Of a stretch of 64,000 nucleotides of DNA, positions 15,464 to 24,420 are shown piece by piece. Below the pieces are notes generated by a model. The model was not told where the DNA came from, ran no database searches, and saw only the letters and a list, made by a program, of their open reading frames with translations. The stretch is from RGIG3178 sp963674495. GTDB taxonomy: Bacteria > Bacillota > Clostridia > Christensenellales > QAND01. Both the position numbers and the translations under genes were made by a program. The first letter of the stretch is position 1; each line of letters starts with the position of its first letter. The DNA lies in NCBI GenBank assembly GCA_963674495.2, contig CAXXLG010000001.1, forward strand, positions 310,001 through 374,000, read 5' to 3'.

Positions 15464-16318
15464 ATGACAAAGAGCAAAATCGCGATTGTAACGGACAGCA
15501 CAAGTGATATAACTCAGGAATACATTGATAAACATCATATTTTTATGCTGCCTCTTCAAGTGCATACACCAGAGGGACAGTTTCTCGATGGCGTAGATAT
15601 TACACCGGATGAAGTGTATTCGCGTATGCCGGAGGTGATACCAACGACTTCTCAGCCTTCGCCGGAGTATGTTCAGGGTGTGTTCAAGCGTATTAAAGAG
15701 GAAGGATATACAGAAGCCATTGTCATTTGTATATCCTCAGGCCTTAGTGCAACGTATGGTGTTGCACGGATGTGCGCGCAAGCGGAAGAAGGGCTAACCG
15801 TGCATGTTGTTGACAGTCACCGCATTTCTATGGCGTTGGGATTTCAAGTGATGCAAACCGTTGAAATGAATGAAGAAGGCAAGTCATCGAAAGAAATACT
15901 GGATGCATTGAAAGAGGGATGGGAAACAACCAATGGGTTTTTCTGTATGCCTACATTACGCTATCTCATCAAAGGAGGGAGAATTGGTCATGTGGAGGGT
16001 ACGTTGGGCACCCTGTTGCGGATTACTCCCGTCATTTCCATTAACAATGAAGAAGGGCGCTATTTCACATATGCAAAAGTTCGCAGTTATTCAAAAGCGA
16101 TTCTGAGAATAGAAGAGGCGATAAAGTCAATCGTAAAAGGCAAGAGATCGGATATAGCCGTCATGCAGGGAGGAGCATTGGAAAAGGCGAGAGAGCTTTA
16201 TGCTTCCCTGAAGAATCTGGAAGGATTACGCAAAATATATATGTGTCAAATAAGTCCTGTGCTGGGTGTTCATACGGGACCGGGGTTATTGGGTGTTGCT
16301 TATAGAATCTTACAATAA
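15464..16318 (+). CDS. degV: DegV family fatty-acid-binding protein
   Basis: 284 residues. ATG 15464 is chosen because GAGGAG lies 7 bases before it and the family start (MTKSKIAIVTDSTSDIT) begins there; an ATG at 15458 is too close and upstream codons lack support. The first domain has VTDSTSDI and the loop TSQPSPEY that contacts the bound fatty acid. The second has RYLIKGGRIG and the C-terminal SPVLGVHTGPGLLGV, whose GPG contacts the carboxylate. DegV/FakB proteins hand fatty acids to a FakA kinase. No kinase gene is nearby, so its partner must be elsewhere. Confidence 0.92.
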   Translation: MTKSKIAIVTDSTSDITQEYIDKHHIFMLPLQVHTPEGQFLDGVDITPDEVYSRMPEVIPTTSQPSPEYVQGVFKRIKEEGYTEAIVICISSGLSATYGVARMCAQAEEGLTVHVVDSHRISMALGFQVMQTVEMNEEGKSSKEILDALKEGWETTNGFFCMPTLRYLIKGGRIGHVEGTLGTLLRITPVISINNEEGRYFTYAKVRSYSKAILRIEEAIKSIVKGKRSDIAVMQGGALEKARELYASLKNLEGLRKIYMCQISPVLGVHTGPGLLGVAYRILQ

Positions 16319-16577
16319 TGGTTGGTAACGCCAAGTGATTTTCCGAGGCAGTAAGATCGTTTGGTACGCTGCGAATACAAATTCCATAATTTATCGTAAA
16401 TACCATTGATATGCAGGTGGGGTATTGAGTGCAGAAAAATAGGATATCGCGGTTGCGGCAATCATTGCGTTTATGGATAGGCAGGAATGAGCAAAGCATA
16501 CAACAATACTCTACCGATATGAATCAAGAAAATATGATTGCAAATTATAAACAGTATAACTTGGAAGGAGAATTATC
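16319..16577 (+). other. intergenic stretch before the DUF362 gene
   Basis: No frame or repeat core is supported. The stretch is AT-rich near its end, and no -35/-10 pair with good spacing was found. The final bases carry GGAAGGAG. Confidence 0.35.
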
Positions 16578-17735
16578 GTGAGCAATGTTGTCGTGCTTGA
16601 ATGCAAAGATTACGATATTGGGAATGTTTCTAACAAGTTGTCGGACGGGTTTGGTATGCTTGGGGGATTAAAGTCATTTATTCAGCCAGGTATGACGGTT
16701 CTGTTGAAAATCAATTTAATTGGTCCGAAGGCGTCGGATACGGCAGCCGTCACGCATTGCGAGTTTGTGCGGGCGCTGACGCGAATGCTTAAAGAATATG
16801 GTTGCGGTGTGTGGATTGGGGACAGCGCAGGCGGTGCGATTGCCGGCATTGCGCCCACTGGACGCGGTATGGAAGTAGCCGGCATGAAAAAAGTTGCACG
16901 GGAGGAAGGCGCCCAAATCAAAAACTTTGAGAGGGAAGGCATTGTAGAAATCGATACGCCTGATGGGATAAAGGGAAAGATCTATCTCGCAAAGCCGGTA
17001 TTTGATGCGGACTTTGTTATCAATCTTCCAAAATTCAAGACACACTCTTCCGCCATCTACACCGGTGCGGTAAAGAACGTTTTCGGGATGATTCCTGGCT
17101 TGAGAAAGGCAGAATACCACAAGATTGCCCCCGATCCCAAGGATTTCGGGAAAGTGCTATTGGATATCCACCGATCCACAAAAATAGGACTACACATCAT
17201 GGATGGAATTACAGCCATGGAAGGGGAAGGGCCGACTGCTGGAAACGCATATCCTGCACAAAAGATATTGATGAGCACCGACCCGATTGCTTTGGATGTT
17301 GTCGGAGCCGCCATGATTGGAATCGGAATCGATGATATGCCTATCTTATACGCATATAGGGAAAGTGGAATGGGAGAAGTGGATATCAACAGAATTACGA
17401 TTACTGGCGATTATTCCGAACCTCCAATACTTAAAGGATTTACCTTGCCAAAAAGATTTGGAAGCAAGAAACAGAGAAATGGGAGAGCGTTGACTTCGGT
17501 GATCAGTTTTTTTAAATCGAGGCCGGTTATCGATTTAAAGCTATGTAAGCAGTGCAATACATGCGTTGAGAGTTGCCCGGTGCAGGCGATTGATCAAAAA
17601 TCAAAAACCATCGACTATGACAAATGCATAGAGTGCCTGTGCTGCCATGAGCTATGTATGTATAAGGCGGTTAAAATAAAGAACGATCATCCGATTGCTT
17701 CACTGATAAAAAAAGTGGTAATGAGGAAATATTAA
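16578..17735 (+). CDS. DUF362 protein with C-terminal 2[4Fe-4S] ferredoxin domain
   Basis: 385 residues from GTG, with GGAAGGAG (16563-16570) 7 bases upstream. The DUF362 domain spans roughly 1-290: LLKINLIGPKASDTAAVTH, WIGDSAGGA, FKTHSSAIYTGAVKNVFG, MDGITAMEGEGPTAGN. The tail carries two cluster motifs, CKQCNTCVESCP and CIECLCCHELC, near residues 318-360. DUF362 proteins are widespread in anaerobes and are proposed to be redox or Fe-S enzymes; the substrate is unknown. The gene is monocistronic and followed by a degenerate copy of the repeat. Confidence 0.88.
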   Translation: MSNVVVLECKDYDIGNVSNKLSDGFGMLGGLKSFIQPGMTVLLKINLIGPKASDTAAVTHCEFVRALTRMLKEYGCGVWIGDSAGGAIAGIAPTGRGMEVAGMKKVAREEGAQIKNFEREGIVEIDTPDGIKGKIYLAKPVFDADFVINLPKFKTHSSAIYTGAVKNVFGMIPGLRKAEYHKIAPDPKDFGKVLLDIHRSTKIGLHIMDGITAMEGEGPTAGNAYPAQKILMSTDPIALDVVGAAMIGIGIDDMPILYAYRESGMGEVDINRITITGDYSEPPILKGFTLPKRFGSKKQRNGRALTSVISFFKSRPVIDLKLCKQCNTCVESCPVQAIDQKSKTIDYDKCIECLCCHELCMYKAVKIKNDHPIASLIKKVVMRKY

Positions 17736-17910
17736 GCAAGGGAAATTCATCTCTTCGTTGTCATGTGTATGTACAAACCCATGTGCGTGTATATAAGGTG
17801 TGCAATAGGATAAGGAACCTGTCTGCGTATCCGCCGGGGTGTGACGGGGACACTGACAAGATTACCGTCCAAAAGCGGGACGGATCACATGAGTGCGAAA
17901 TACGAATCTT

Positions 17911-17964
17911 CAACCCACCCGCAAAACAAAGGATGTTCGTTTTTTAGTGCCGTTGCTTTAGCAG
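17911..17964 (+). repeat. dispersed intergenic element, copy 7 (degenerate)
   Basis: CAACCCACCCGCAAAACAAA, GGATGTTCG, TTTTTTAGTGC and GTTGCTTTAGCA align with the core in order; the hairpin is lost. Confidence 0.5.
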
Positions 17965-18128
17965 ATAAAAGAAAAAATTTCCACAAAAGAGATGTTAAGG
18001 CTTTTATAAATTAGCTCAATGATGGATATTGAGATTCTTATGTAAAATATGGTCACCATAACCGCTCTAAAGCGTGCGATTATCGTTGAGGGACAGATTT
18101 ACTACTTTGACATAGGAGATAACACATA

Positions 18129-18157
18129 TTGTAATATAATAAATTTTAAGCTATAAT
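18129..18157 (+). promoter_or_regulatory. promoter of the zinc-ribbon gene
   Basis: TTGTAA (18129-18134), 17-base spacer, TATAAT (18152-18157). The stretch from 17965 to here has no other supported feature. Confidence 0.6.
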
Positions 18158-18232
18158 ACGAATGAAATCTAATATATGATTTAAAAAATATCAAAAAAGT
18201 ATATCGGATTGAATACTAGGAGGTTTTACATC

Positions 18233-18526
18233 ATGGCCGACAAGACTTTAACTTGCAGGGATTGCAATTCAACTTTCATTTTCTCTGAAAGCGAACAAGC
18301 TTTTTACAAAGAAAAAGGTTTTGATAACGAACCGCAGAGATGCGCGGAATGTAGGGCAATTAAGAAGCAGCAATCAAGGGGAAATGACAGGGGCGGTTAC
18401 GGAAGAGCAAACCGTGAAATGTTTTCAGCTGTATGCGCCGAATGCGGAAAAGAAACGTCTGTTCCTTTCAGACCAAGTGGTGACAGACCGGTCTATTGCA
18501 GTGAATGCTTTCAATCTCGGAGATAA
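18233..18526 (+). CDS. zinc-ribbon protein (two CxxC pairs)
   Basis: 97 residues from ATG 18233, with AGGAGG (18218-18223) 9 bases upstream; an upstream in-frame start adds only unsupported residues. Two treble-clef-like halves are seen: CRDCNSTF with CAECRAIK, and CAECGKET with CSECFQSR, giving CxxC-x(n)-CxxC twice. A basic glycine/arginine linker (SRGNDRGGYGRANR) joins them. The family is annotated as zinc-ribbon or cold-shock-associated. RNA or ribosome binding is plausible from the basic linker but unproven. A strong terminator follows. Confidence 0.85.
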   Translation: MADKTLTCRDCNSTFIFSESEQAFYKEKGFDNEPQRCAECRAIKKQQSRGNDRGGYGRANREMFSAVCAECGKETSVPFRPSGDRPVYCSECFQSRR

Positions 18527-18561
18527 GGTTAGCTGTTGATTCTTGGTGAGAAAAGTTTCGG

Positions 18562-18592
18562 AGACCTCTTAACGCACTGTGTTAAGAGGTCT
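18562..18592 (+). terminator. intrinsic terminator of the zinc-ribbon gene
   Basis: AGACCTCTTAAC (18562-18573) pairs perfectly over 12 bp with GTTAAGAGGTCT (18581-18592), loop GCACTGT. There is little T-run on the + side. Confidence 0.65.
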
Positions 18593-18766
18593 TAAAAAAC
18601 GGAAAGCAAGTATCACTATAAGCACAACAATACCAATGAAAACATCATAATACCAAAGATGTTTCTAAGAGAAAGACAAAAAGTTGGATGAAACAGCAAT
18701 GCTTGGGATTGTCGAATAACCATCAATATCCTAGGAACAAAGAAGAATAAAACGTGGGAGGATATC

Positions 18767-19216
18767 ATGCCTATATTAAGCACAAAAGATAAGAAAGGGA
18801 ATACCACACTAAATGTTGTAATGGGAGATGGTATATCAACCATTACCAAAGGGATGCCGGTGTGCATCACATTAACGGATAAAAACTTGCATATTAAACA
18901 GAGGTTTTCAAAAAATGTTTCTATAACATTAAAGTGTTCACAAGTTACTAACATTCAAGAAATCTATGGAGAAGAGCTTATTGTATACAATAAAGATGGC
19001 TCAAGGAAAGCGATAGAATACAAATCCTCATGCCGTTCTTCCAATGTAAAGGCTGGTGCAAGAACAAAAAAAGGATTGCCATACAAGGATTTTATTGTTA
19101 TCAATTATGGATCAACATCCAAAAAGGCAATAGTTTTTGAGAAGATTGTCGGAACAACTCTTGGATCAGAGGAATTCATCAAAGAAATACAGCAGAGAGC
19201 CAATATCATTGCATAA
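18767..19216 (+). CDS. hypothetical protein, PH-like beta-barrel
   Basis: 149 residues with GGGAGG about 6 bases before the ATG. The alternating strands of about 8 residues (VCITLTDKNLHIKQRF, VSITLKCSQVTNIQEI, ELIVYNKDG, DFIVINYGS, AIVFEKIVG) and a final helix (SEEFIKEIQQRANIIA) fit a bacterial PH-like (bPH) fold. There is no signal peptide or membrane helix. Function is unknown. It is separated from its neighbours by 200 or more bases on both sides. Confidence 0.75.
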   Translation: MPILSTKDKKGNTTLNVVMGDGISTITKGMPVCITLTDKNLHIKQRFSKNVSITLKCSQVTNIQEIYGEELIVYNKDGSRKAIEYKSSCRSSNVKAGARTKKGLPYKDFIVINYGSTSKKAIVFEKIVGTTLGSEEFIKEIQQRANIIA

Positions 19217-19445
19217 AGCCGGCTGATTTAGAAATACAAAATAGGCAAAGCAGAAAAAGCCGTGAGAGAAAACGATTATTAAAAAGAGAAGAATGACCAA
19301 CCAAAAACAAGGTCGATCAATTGAACAGACAAAGTGCGTAACGACACACTTATATTTAAAAACACAATAACCGTCCTCGCGTTTCATCTCCACGTTCCTA
19401 TTTGGGAGGGACTGTGCTATTATTCTATGGAAGGGATGTGTTTGC

Positions 19446-19673
19446 ATGGGGAGAACCGCCGAAATTGATCGTTTTTACACCAAATCAGACAATGGCAAAG
19501 AATATACCGTCATTGAGAGCCAATATTTTATTTCTATAAGAAATTCCGATAAGACAAATGGCGAAATACCGGGCGTACGTGATTTTATAACCACCACTGG
19601 GAAAATCGTAAACCATATTAGCGGTCAAACATATCAGATCGCCGCAACGAAAGAAATTCTTCACAGGATCTGA
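19446..19673 (+). CDS. small hypothetical protein
   Basis: 75 residues from ATG 19446, with AAGGGA about 11 bases upstream. The order of short motifs (RTAEIDRFYTKSDNGKEYTV, IPGVRDFITTTGKIVN, TYQIAATKEILHRI) resembles a common small protein family in which a Gly-rich turn precedes a Thr-Thr-x-Gly-x-x-Val-Asn segment. No function is known to me. It precedes repeat copy 8, the usual position of that element after a gene. Confidence 0.6.
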   Translation: MGRTAEIDRFYTKSDNGKEYTVIESQYFISIRNSDKTNGEIPGVRDFITTTGKIVNHISGQTYQIAATKEILHRI

Positions 19674-19760
19674 AATAATGGAATAATATGTTCACGATAC
19701 TTTCAAGGATGTATGATTCTTTATAGTGAAATGTTGCCCTTAAAACCTTCCCGCATAATA

Positions 19761-19841
19761 GAAGATGTTTGTTTTTTTTGGCGCTTTTGCTCCACAATTC
19801 AAATAAAAGCCGCAAATTCTACATAGAAATTGTGGTATTTT
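19761..19841 (+). repeat. dispersed intergenic element, copy 8 (5'-truncated)
   Basis: GAAGATGTTTG, TTTTTTGGCGC and TTTGCTCCAC remain. The hairpin keeps CCGCAA / TTGTGG with an AT-rich tip and is followed by a T-rich tract. The AT-rich stretch from 19842 to 20116 has no other supported feature. Confidence 0.7.
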
Positions 19842-20116
19842 CTTTTTGATAATCATATCTGAAGGAAAAGAAAGCACATGTTGAGAGATGAAACGAGGGA
19901 TCTACCCCGTACTCTTTTGTAGCCCAGTTCATTGAAGTGGGACAGGCCACATTCTTCCGATGGCGTTATCCTCTTTCATTTGTTGATTTTGTCGTTTCTT
20001 TTATAATAAATAAGTTCACCAGTATTTTGGGGCACTTCAGGCTGGACTATATTGCGCGATGCTAAAAAGTTGAAAACTAATCAAACCCTATGATGCTGAT
20101 TCATAATAGATAGTTG

Positions 20117-20125
20117 TGTTATAAT
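20117..20125 (+). promoter_or_regulatory. extended -10 promoter of the UspA gene
   Basis: TG-T-TATAAT at 20117-20125; the -35 is weak. It leaves an untranslated leader of about 125 bases with no recognised riboswitch. Confidence 0.55.
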
Positions 20126-20258
20126 AAAAACAGTAAATCCGATTACAATTTAAATCCCTGTATCGAAGTATTCGCAAAGTAAAATCCGGGTAGCGGATTG
20201 GTTTGATCATCATCTAGATAACCAGATGGGCATACCAAATATTAGAGGAGGGAATAAG

Positions 20259-21140
20259 ATGTTTAAGCGTTTTATTGGTGTGACAGAATTGTCCGATGCT
20301 ACTATTGAATTTACAGATTGCATGGAAAGACTTAAAGTACTCGGTGCCGAAGAATGTCTACTTTTGCAGCATTTCCATTTATATGTTGACCCGATGCTGG
20401 ATACGTCCTATATGACTGCTGTTGTTGAAAACAGCCTTGCAAATCAAAAAGAAATGTTTGAAAAACATGGGTTTAAGGTTAAGACAAGAATGATTGTAGG
20501 GCTAACCAAAGAATCAATAGATAAAATAGCGCTTGAAGAAAACTATGAGGTCATTGTTGTCGGGGCTCGCGTAAGCTCGATGTTGGGTGAATTGTTTTTT
20601 GGTGGTTTAGCGAACGAGATTATCCATCAGGCACGAGTTCCTGTTTTGGTTCTTAGGCTCAACAAAAACCAAAAGTTTGCAACAGATCAAATTGGATGTT
20701 TGGACAGGGAACTGAACAGCAGTATTTTATTCCCGACGGATTTTTCTGATAACGCCGTACAAGCTTTTGGCTATGTACAAAAGTTGGTTACTGAAGGGGC
20801 TAAGAAAGTAACACTGATGCATGTTCAAGATCAATATAGAATCGAACCCCATTTACAGGATCGTTTGGATGAGTTCAACAAAACCGACAATGATCGGCTG
20901 CGACATATGCAGAAACTGCTTAAAACACAAGGTGATGCTGAAGTTGAAGTGGTTATTAAATTTGGGCATCCCTCAGTGGAGATACTTAACTATATCAAGG
21001 AACATAATATCCAGCTGGTGGTGATGGGTAGCCAAGGGAAGGGATTTGTCAAAGATCTGTTCCTGGGAGGTGTAACCCATAATATTGTTCGGCATGCAAC
21101 GGCATCGGCTTTGTTGATCCCTTCAAAAAGACACCAGTAG
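20259..21140 (+). CDS. tandem universal stress protein
   Basis: 293 residues from ATG 20259 (GAGGAGGG 6 bases upstream; an ATG at 20226 has no ribosome site). Two UspA domains lie in tandem. The first ends VVVGARVSSMLGELFFGGLA. The second carries the ATP-binding signature GSQGKGFVKDLFLGGVTH (G-x2-G-x9-G-[ST]) near its C-terminus. The first domain's loop has VSSM instead of the second glycine, so it probably does not bind ATP and acts in dimerisation. Such proteins act in the cytoplasm in starvation or redox stress. It is monocistronic and followed by repeat copy 9. Confidence 0.9.
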   Translation: MFKRFIGVTELSDATIEFTDCMERLKVLGAEECLLLQHFHLYVDPMLDTSYMTAVVENSLANQKEMFEKHGFKVKTRMIVGLTKESIDKIALEENYEVIVVGARVSSMLGELFFGGLANEIIHQARVPVLVLRLNKNQKFATDQIGCLDRELNSSILFPTDFSDNAVQAFGYVQKLVTEGAKKVTLMHVQDQYRIEPHLQDRLDEFNKTDNDRLRHMQKLLKTQGDAEVEVVIKFGHPSVEILNYIKEHNIQLVVMGSQGKGFVKDLFLGGVTHNIVRHATASALLIPSKRHQ

Positions 21141-21249
21141 ATGAACACTTCAGGTGAGAATCAAGCGCTCGCGGAGAACGTAACATACGACAGGGCTAGT
21201 TTCAGATATCAACCTGCCCAACATGAACTTCAAACCCAGCCGAGAATTA

Positions 21250-21318
21250 GAAAGTGTTAGCTTTGGGCGCTTTTGCTCCACCAAGTAAAGCCACAATTTC
21301 TATGTAGAAATTGTGGCT
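21250..21318 (+). repeat. dispersed intergenic element, copy 9 (5'-truncated, strong hairpin)
   Basis: GAAAGTGTTAGC, TTTGGGCGC and TTTTGCTCCACCA are followed by a perfect 14-bp stem AGCCACAATTTCTA (21289-21302) / TAGAAATTGTGGCT (21305-21318). It lies between convergent genes (UspA and the leftward aldo/keto reductase). Confidence 0.82.
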
Positions 21319-21392
21319 GTTCTATATGGCAAAGACGCAACAACCGTGGGACGCAACCAGGTCTGGTACGCCCCGTTTTGATACGCTGATCC

Positions 21393-22529
21393 TTAAGCCA
21401 ACAAAATTTTCGCATCTTTGAGTTCCTCAATGATGTTAATGCTTTGCGGGCAATGGCTTTCACAGATGCCGCACTCCACGCAGCGGTCGGCGCCTTTGTT
21501 ACGATCTTGGATGCGCTTGTAATCGCGCTTGGCCGCGGCGAGGTCATCGAATACAAATGCTTTGTTATAGGCGGAGAAAATCCCCGCAATGGACACATCA
21601 TTGGGGCAAGGCAGACAATATTCGCAGCCTGTGCACCCGACCTTGACTTTGTTTTGGTAAATGGTCTTGACCTTCTGAATCAACGTCTTTTCCTCATCGG
21701 TCATCACGCTGGGGTACGCGTTTTGAAATATCTGGATGTTTTCCACCAACTGTTCCATTGTGCTGACGCCGGAGAGAATGCAGCTGACCTGAGGATAGTT
21801 GTATACATAGCCGAAGGCCCATTCAGCGGCGCTCCGCTTGACGGGGAATGTATCATAGAGATTCTTAACCTCTGGTGGAATATTGACAAGCCTGCCGCCG
21901 CGCAGCGGCTCCATAACCACAAATGCAAGGCCCTTATCGTGCGCAAGCTGTATGCCTTCGTCGGTCACTTCCTTATCCCCGTCCAAAAAGTTGTGTTGTG
22001 CTTGGCACATGGCCCAATCGTACGAATCTATGATCTCCCGGAAAGTGGGAAACTGACCGTGATAGGAGAAACAGACGCATCCGATTAAGTCCTCGGACTT
22101 GAACTGATCCATCTTGTCGAGCATATTCATTTCTTTTGCATGCTCCCACTGGATTTTGTCGAGGTGATGAACCAGATATGAGTCGATGAAGTCGGTTCCC
22201 AAACGCGTAAGCTGCGCTTCCAGAATTGGCCGCATCTCGTCTGTGCTTTTCAGTATGCGGGGCGGTATCTTGGTGGCGATACGAACCCTTTTGCGGTAAC
22301 CGTCCCGTAGTGCCTCTCCGATAACCTGCTCACTTTCGCCGTTGTTGTAAACGCAGGATGTATCAAGATAGTTCACACCATTGTCGATGGCATAGCGGAT
22401 CATTTTGATGGATTCATCGTGATCGATGTGCGTTTGCCCGTCCGGTTCCGTGATTTGCGGGAGCCTCATGCATCCCATGCCGAAAGTGGAAACGTTAAAA
22501 TCTTGCTTGCCGTAGGGTCGATAAAGCAT
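21393..22529 (-). CDS. aldo/keto reductase with C-terminal [4Fe-4S] ferredoxin domain
   Basis: 378 residues, with AAGGAGGG 6 bases before the ATG. The barrel keeps the whole catalytic tetrad: D56 and Y61 in NYLDTSCVYNNGESE, K87 in IATKIPP, H121 in YLVHHLDK. The tail carries two four-cysteine clusters: C299-C302-C305-C308 (CTGCEYCLPCP) and C350-C353-C356-C360 (CVECGICESHCP). The product is probably a cytosolic reductase fed by ferredoxin-like electron transfer in an anaerobe; the substrate is unknown. It is divergent from a second protein of the same architecture (22837-23982). Confidence 0.9.
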   Translation of the reverse strand: MLYRPYGKQDFNVSTFGMGCMRLPQITEPDGQTHIDHDESIKMIRYAIDNGVNYLDTSCVYNNGESEQVIGEALRDGYRKRVRIATKIPPRILKSTDEMRPILEAQLTRLGTDFIDSYLVHHLDKIQWEHAKEMNMLDKMDQFKSEDLIGCVCFSYHGQFPTFREIIDSYDWAMCQAQHNFLDGDKEVTDEGIQLAHDKGLAFVVMEPLRGGRLVNIPPEVKNLYDTFPVKRSAAEWAFGYVYNYPQVSCILSGVSTMEQLVENIQIFQNAYPSVMTDEEKTLIQKVKTIYQNKVKVGCTGCEYCLPCPNDVSIAGIFSAYNKAFVFDDLAAAKRDYKRIQDRNKGADRCVECGICESHCPQSINIIEELKDAKILLA

Positions 22530-22575
22530 TAATCGCCCTCCTTAATTGAACAATTCAAAAATACGTAATGCTCTA

Positions 22576-22603
22576 AGTATAATTTCCCCGGCTGCTTCGT
22601 CAA
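22576..22603 (-). promoter_or_regulatory. promoter of the leftward aldo/keto reductase
   Basis: On the minus strand TTGACG (22598-22603), 16-base spacer, TATACT (22576-22581). The 307-base divergent region holds no comparably good promoter for the rightward gene; TTGATT-17-TAAGAT near 22684-22712 is a weak candidate. Confidence 0.7.
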
Positions 22604-22836
22604 GTGCAGGAGGGATAATTGCAAAGTCTAAAGATATACCAAATCTCAAACTTACCCGAAAGAACAGAAGTCGCTTTCATTTTCTTGATTATTAACATTA
22701 TTTGTAATAAGATTAATCTGAGTATTGGTGTACGAAATGGAAGAAGATAAAAACTTTTTCCATGTCCTTGTATACCTGCTTTGTTCCGCTGCTCAAAACA
22801 AATAACTCACCTAACAGACAAAGGTAAGGGGGCTAT

Positions 22837-23982
22837 ATGAATTATAGAGAAATAGGAAAAACTGGACGCCAGGGCAGCATCATTGGACTTGGTTGCGAAA
22901 ATCTGGACGGCAAGCCTTTCGAACAGGTTAAAGAGACCATTGATGCAGCGATAGAGAAGGGGATCAATCTGTTCGACGTGTTTATGCCGGGCAAAGAGAT
23001 ACGGGAAAATATTGCAAAGGCATTGGGTGGACGGCGTGATAAGGTGATGATTCAGGGGCATATTGGATCCACCGATATTCGCAGACAGTACGACATCAGC
23101 CGCGATCTACCGGTGGTTCAACGGTATTTCGAGGATATGCTTCGCATTTTCGGTGGATATGTAGATTTTGGCATGATGTTTTTTATCGATTCCGATAAGG
23201 ATTACAATGGTGTGTTCGACAAAGGTATTGCCGATTATGTGCAGCGGCTTAAAAAACAGGGTGACATCGGCCATATTGGATTTAGCTCCCACAATCCCGA
23301 AATGGCGAGGCGTGTGATCGAGACGGGACTGCCGGAAATGCTTTTGTTCAGCATCAATCTGGCATTTGATCTTTATCCAGCCGAAACGAATGTGCTCGAT
23401 GAGCTGGATCATGGGCTTGATTCGGTAGCATTCCGGGGAATTGACCCAAAGCGCGCTGCCCTTTACAAAATTTGCGAGCAAATGGGTGTGGGCATCACCG
23501 TGATGAAAACATTGGGAGCTGGTAAGCTGCTCTCAGTCGAGCACACACCCTTCCAACAGCCCATGACCGTCGCGCAATGCATCCACTATGCACTGACACG
23601 TCCAGCCGTAGCCAGCGTCTTGCTTGGCTGCAAGAGCCGTGGAGAAGTGCTCGACGCCGTGCGCTATCTTGACATGAGCGACGACGAGCGTGATTACACC
23701 CATGTGCTGGGCACGTTGCGAAACGATTTTCGGGGTAACTGCGTATATTGCAGCCACTGCCAGCCCTGCCCTGCCGAAATCGATATTGCAGTCGTCAACA
23801 AGTATCTTGATATTGCCCGGCTGGATAAGGAGAATATACCATTATCCGTGCGCTCCCATTACGCGGGGCTTGCCCACGGCGGAGGAGATTGTATCGGCTG
23901 CGGAAACTGTGAGAGCCGCTGCCCCTTTGGTGTATCCATCATCGACAACATGGCTGACGCCATGCGCTTGTTCGGACAATGA
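22837..23982 (+). CDS. aldo/keto-reductase-like ferredoxin protein with altered active site
   Basis: 381 residues, with AAGGGGG before the ATG. The fold matches the aldo/keto reductase barrel plus a ferredoxin tail (CVYCSHCQPCP and CIGCGNCESRCP). The catalytic positions are not those of active reductases: after D47 the sequence reads INLFDVFMPGKE, with no Tyr; the usual Lys position is VMIQGHIGS; the usual His position is MMFFIDSDKD. This variant seems to be a conserved subfamily rather than a damaged copy, since the frame is intact and the rest is well kept. It may bind a substrate or pass electrons without the classical hydride mechanism. Confidence 0.85.
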   Translation: MNYREIGKTGRQGSIIGLGCENLDGKPFEQVKETIDAAIEKGINLFDVFMPGKEIRENIAKALGGRRDKVMIQGHIGSTDIRRQYDISRDLPVVQRYFEDMLRIFGGYVDFGMMFFIDSDKDYNGVFDKGIADYVQRLKKQGDIGHIGFSSHNPEMARRVIETGLPEMLLFSINLAFDLYPAETNVLDELDHGLDSVAFRGIDPKRAALYKICEQMGVGITVMKTLGAGKLLSVEHTPFQQPMTVAQCIHYALTRPAVASVLLGCKSRGEVLDAVRYLDMSDDERDYTHVLGTLRNDFRGNCVYCSHCQPCPAEIDIAVVNKYLDIARLDKENIPLSVRSHYAGLAHGGGDCIGCGNCESRCPFGVSIIDNMADAMRLFGQ

Positions 23983-24070
23983 TCGGTAGGAACACGTGGG
24001 ACAAACGGCCCAACGCCCTCGTTGGACAGCCCTTGTATGGATAGAATGATGATTGAATATCGAATTGAAG

Positions 24071-24162
24071 TCAAACCCGATTGAGAAGTAGAAAGTGTTC
24101 GTTATCTTGGTGTCTTTACGTCATTAATAACGCCACAATTCTTAACACAAATATGGTATTTT
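24071..24162 (+). repeat. dispersed intergenic element, copy 10 (degenerate)
   Basis: TCAAACCCG, GAAAGTGTTCG, TTATCTTGGTG and CGCCACAATT follow the core order, but the second half and hairpin are eroded (24140-24160 keeps ATATGGTATTTT). The flanks from 23983 to 24368 hold no other supported feature. Confidence 0.5.
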
Positions 24163-24368
24163 ATAATAGACCAATCGTTTTAAAATCCCTCTTCTTTACC
24201 ATAACAAACGCATTCTTGAGATAATCTTAAAAAGGACAATGCAAAGAATTACCTTTTCAATACGAAACCAATCGTATTTAATTGGCCCTCGTGGTTTCTG
24301 CTGTTAGGGGAGCGGAATAACGGGGAGACTCCAACAGATCATTTGGCATCATTGAAACAAAACACAAA

Positions 24369-24394
24369 GGGGTGGGCAGCACTTCGCCCACCCC
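24369..24394 (-). terminator. terminator of the pyruvate-kinase-C-like gene
   Basis: GGGGTGGGC (24369-24377) pairs with GCCCACCCC (24386-24394); on the minus strand it is followed by TTTGTGTTTTG. Confidence 0.7.
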
Positions 24395-24420
24395 AAGGGT
24401 GTCGCCTTTGATCCGATAGA

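Noticed and set aside
21444..22088. 214-codon + strand frame inside the leftward aldo/keto reductase
   Set aside because: Antisense shadow of a gene with complete catalytic and cluster motifs.
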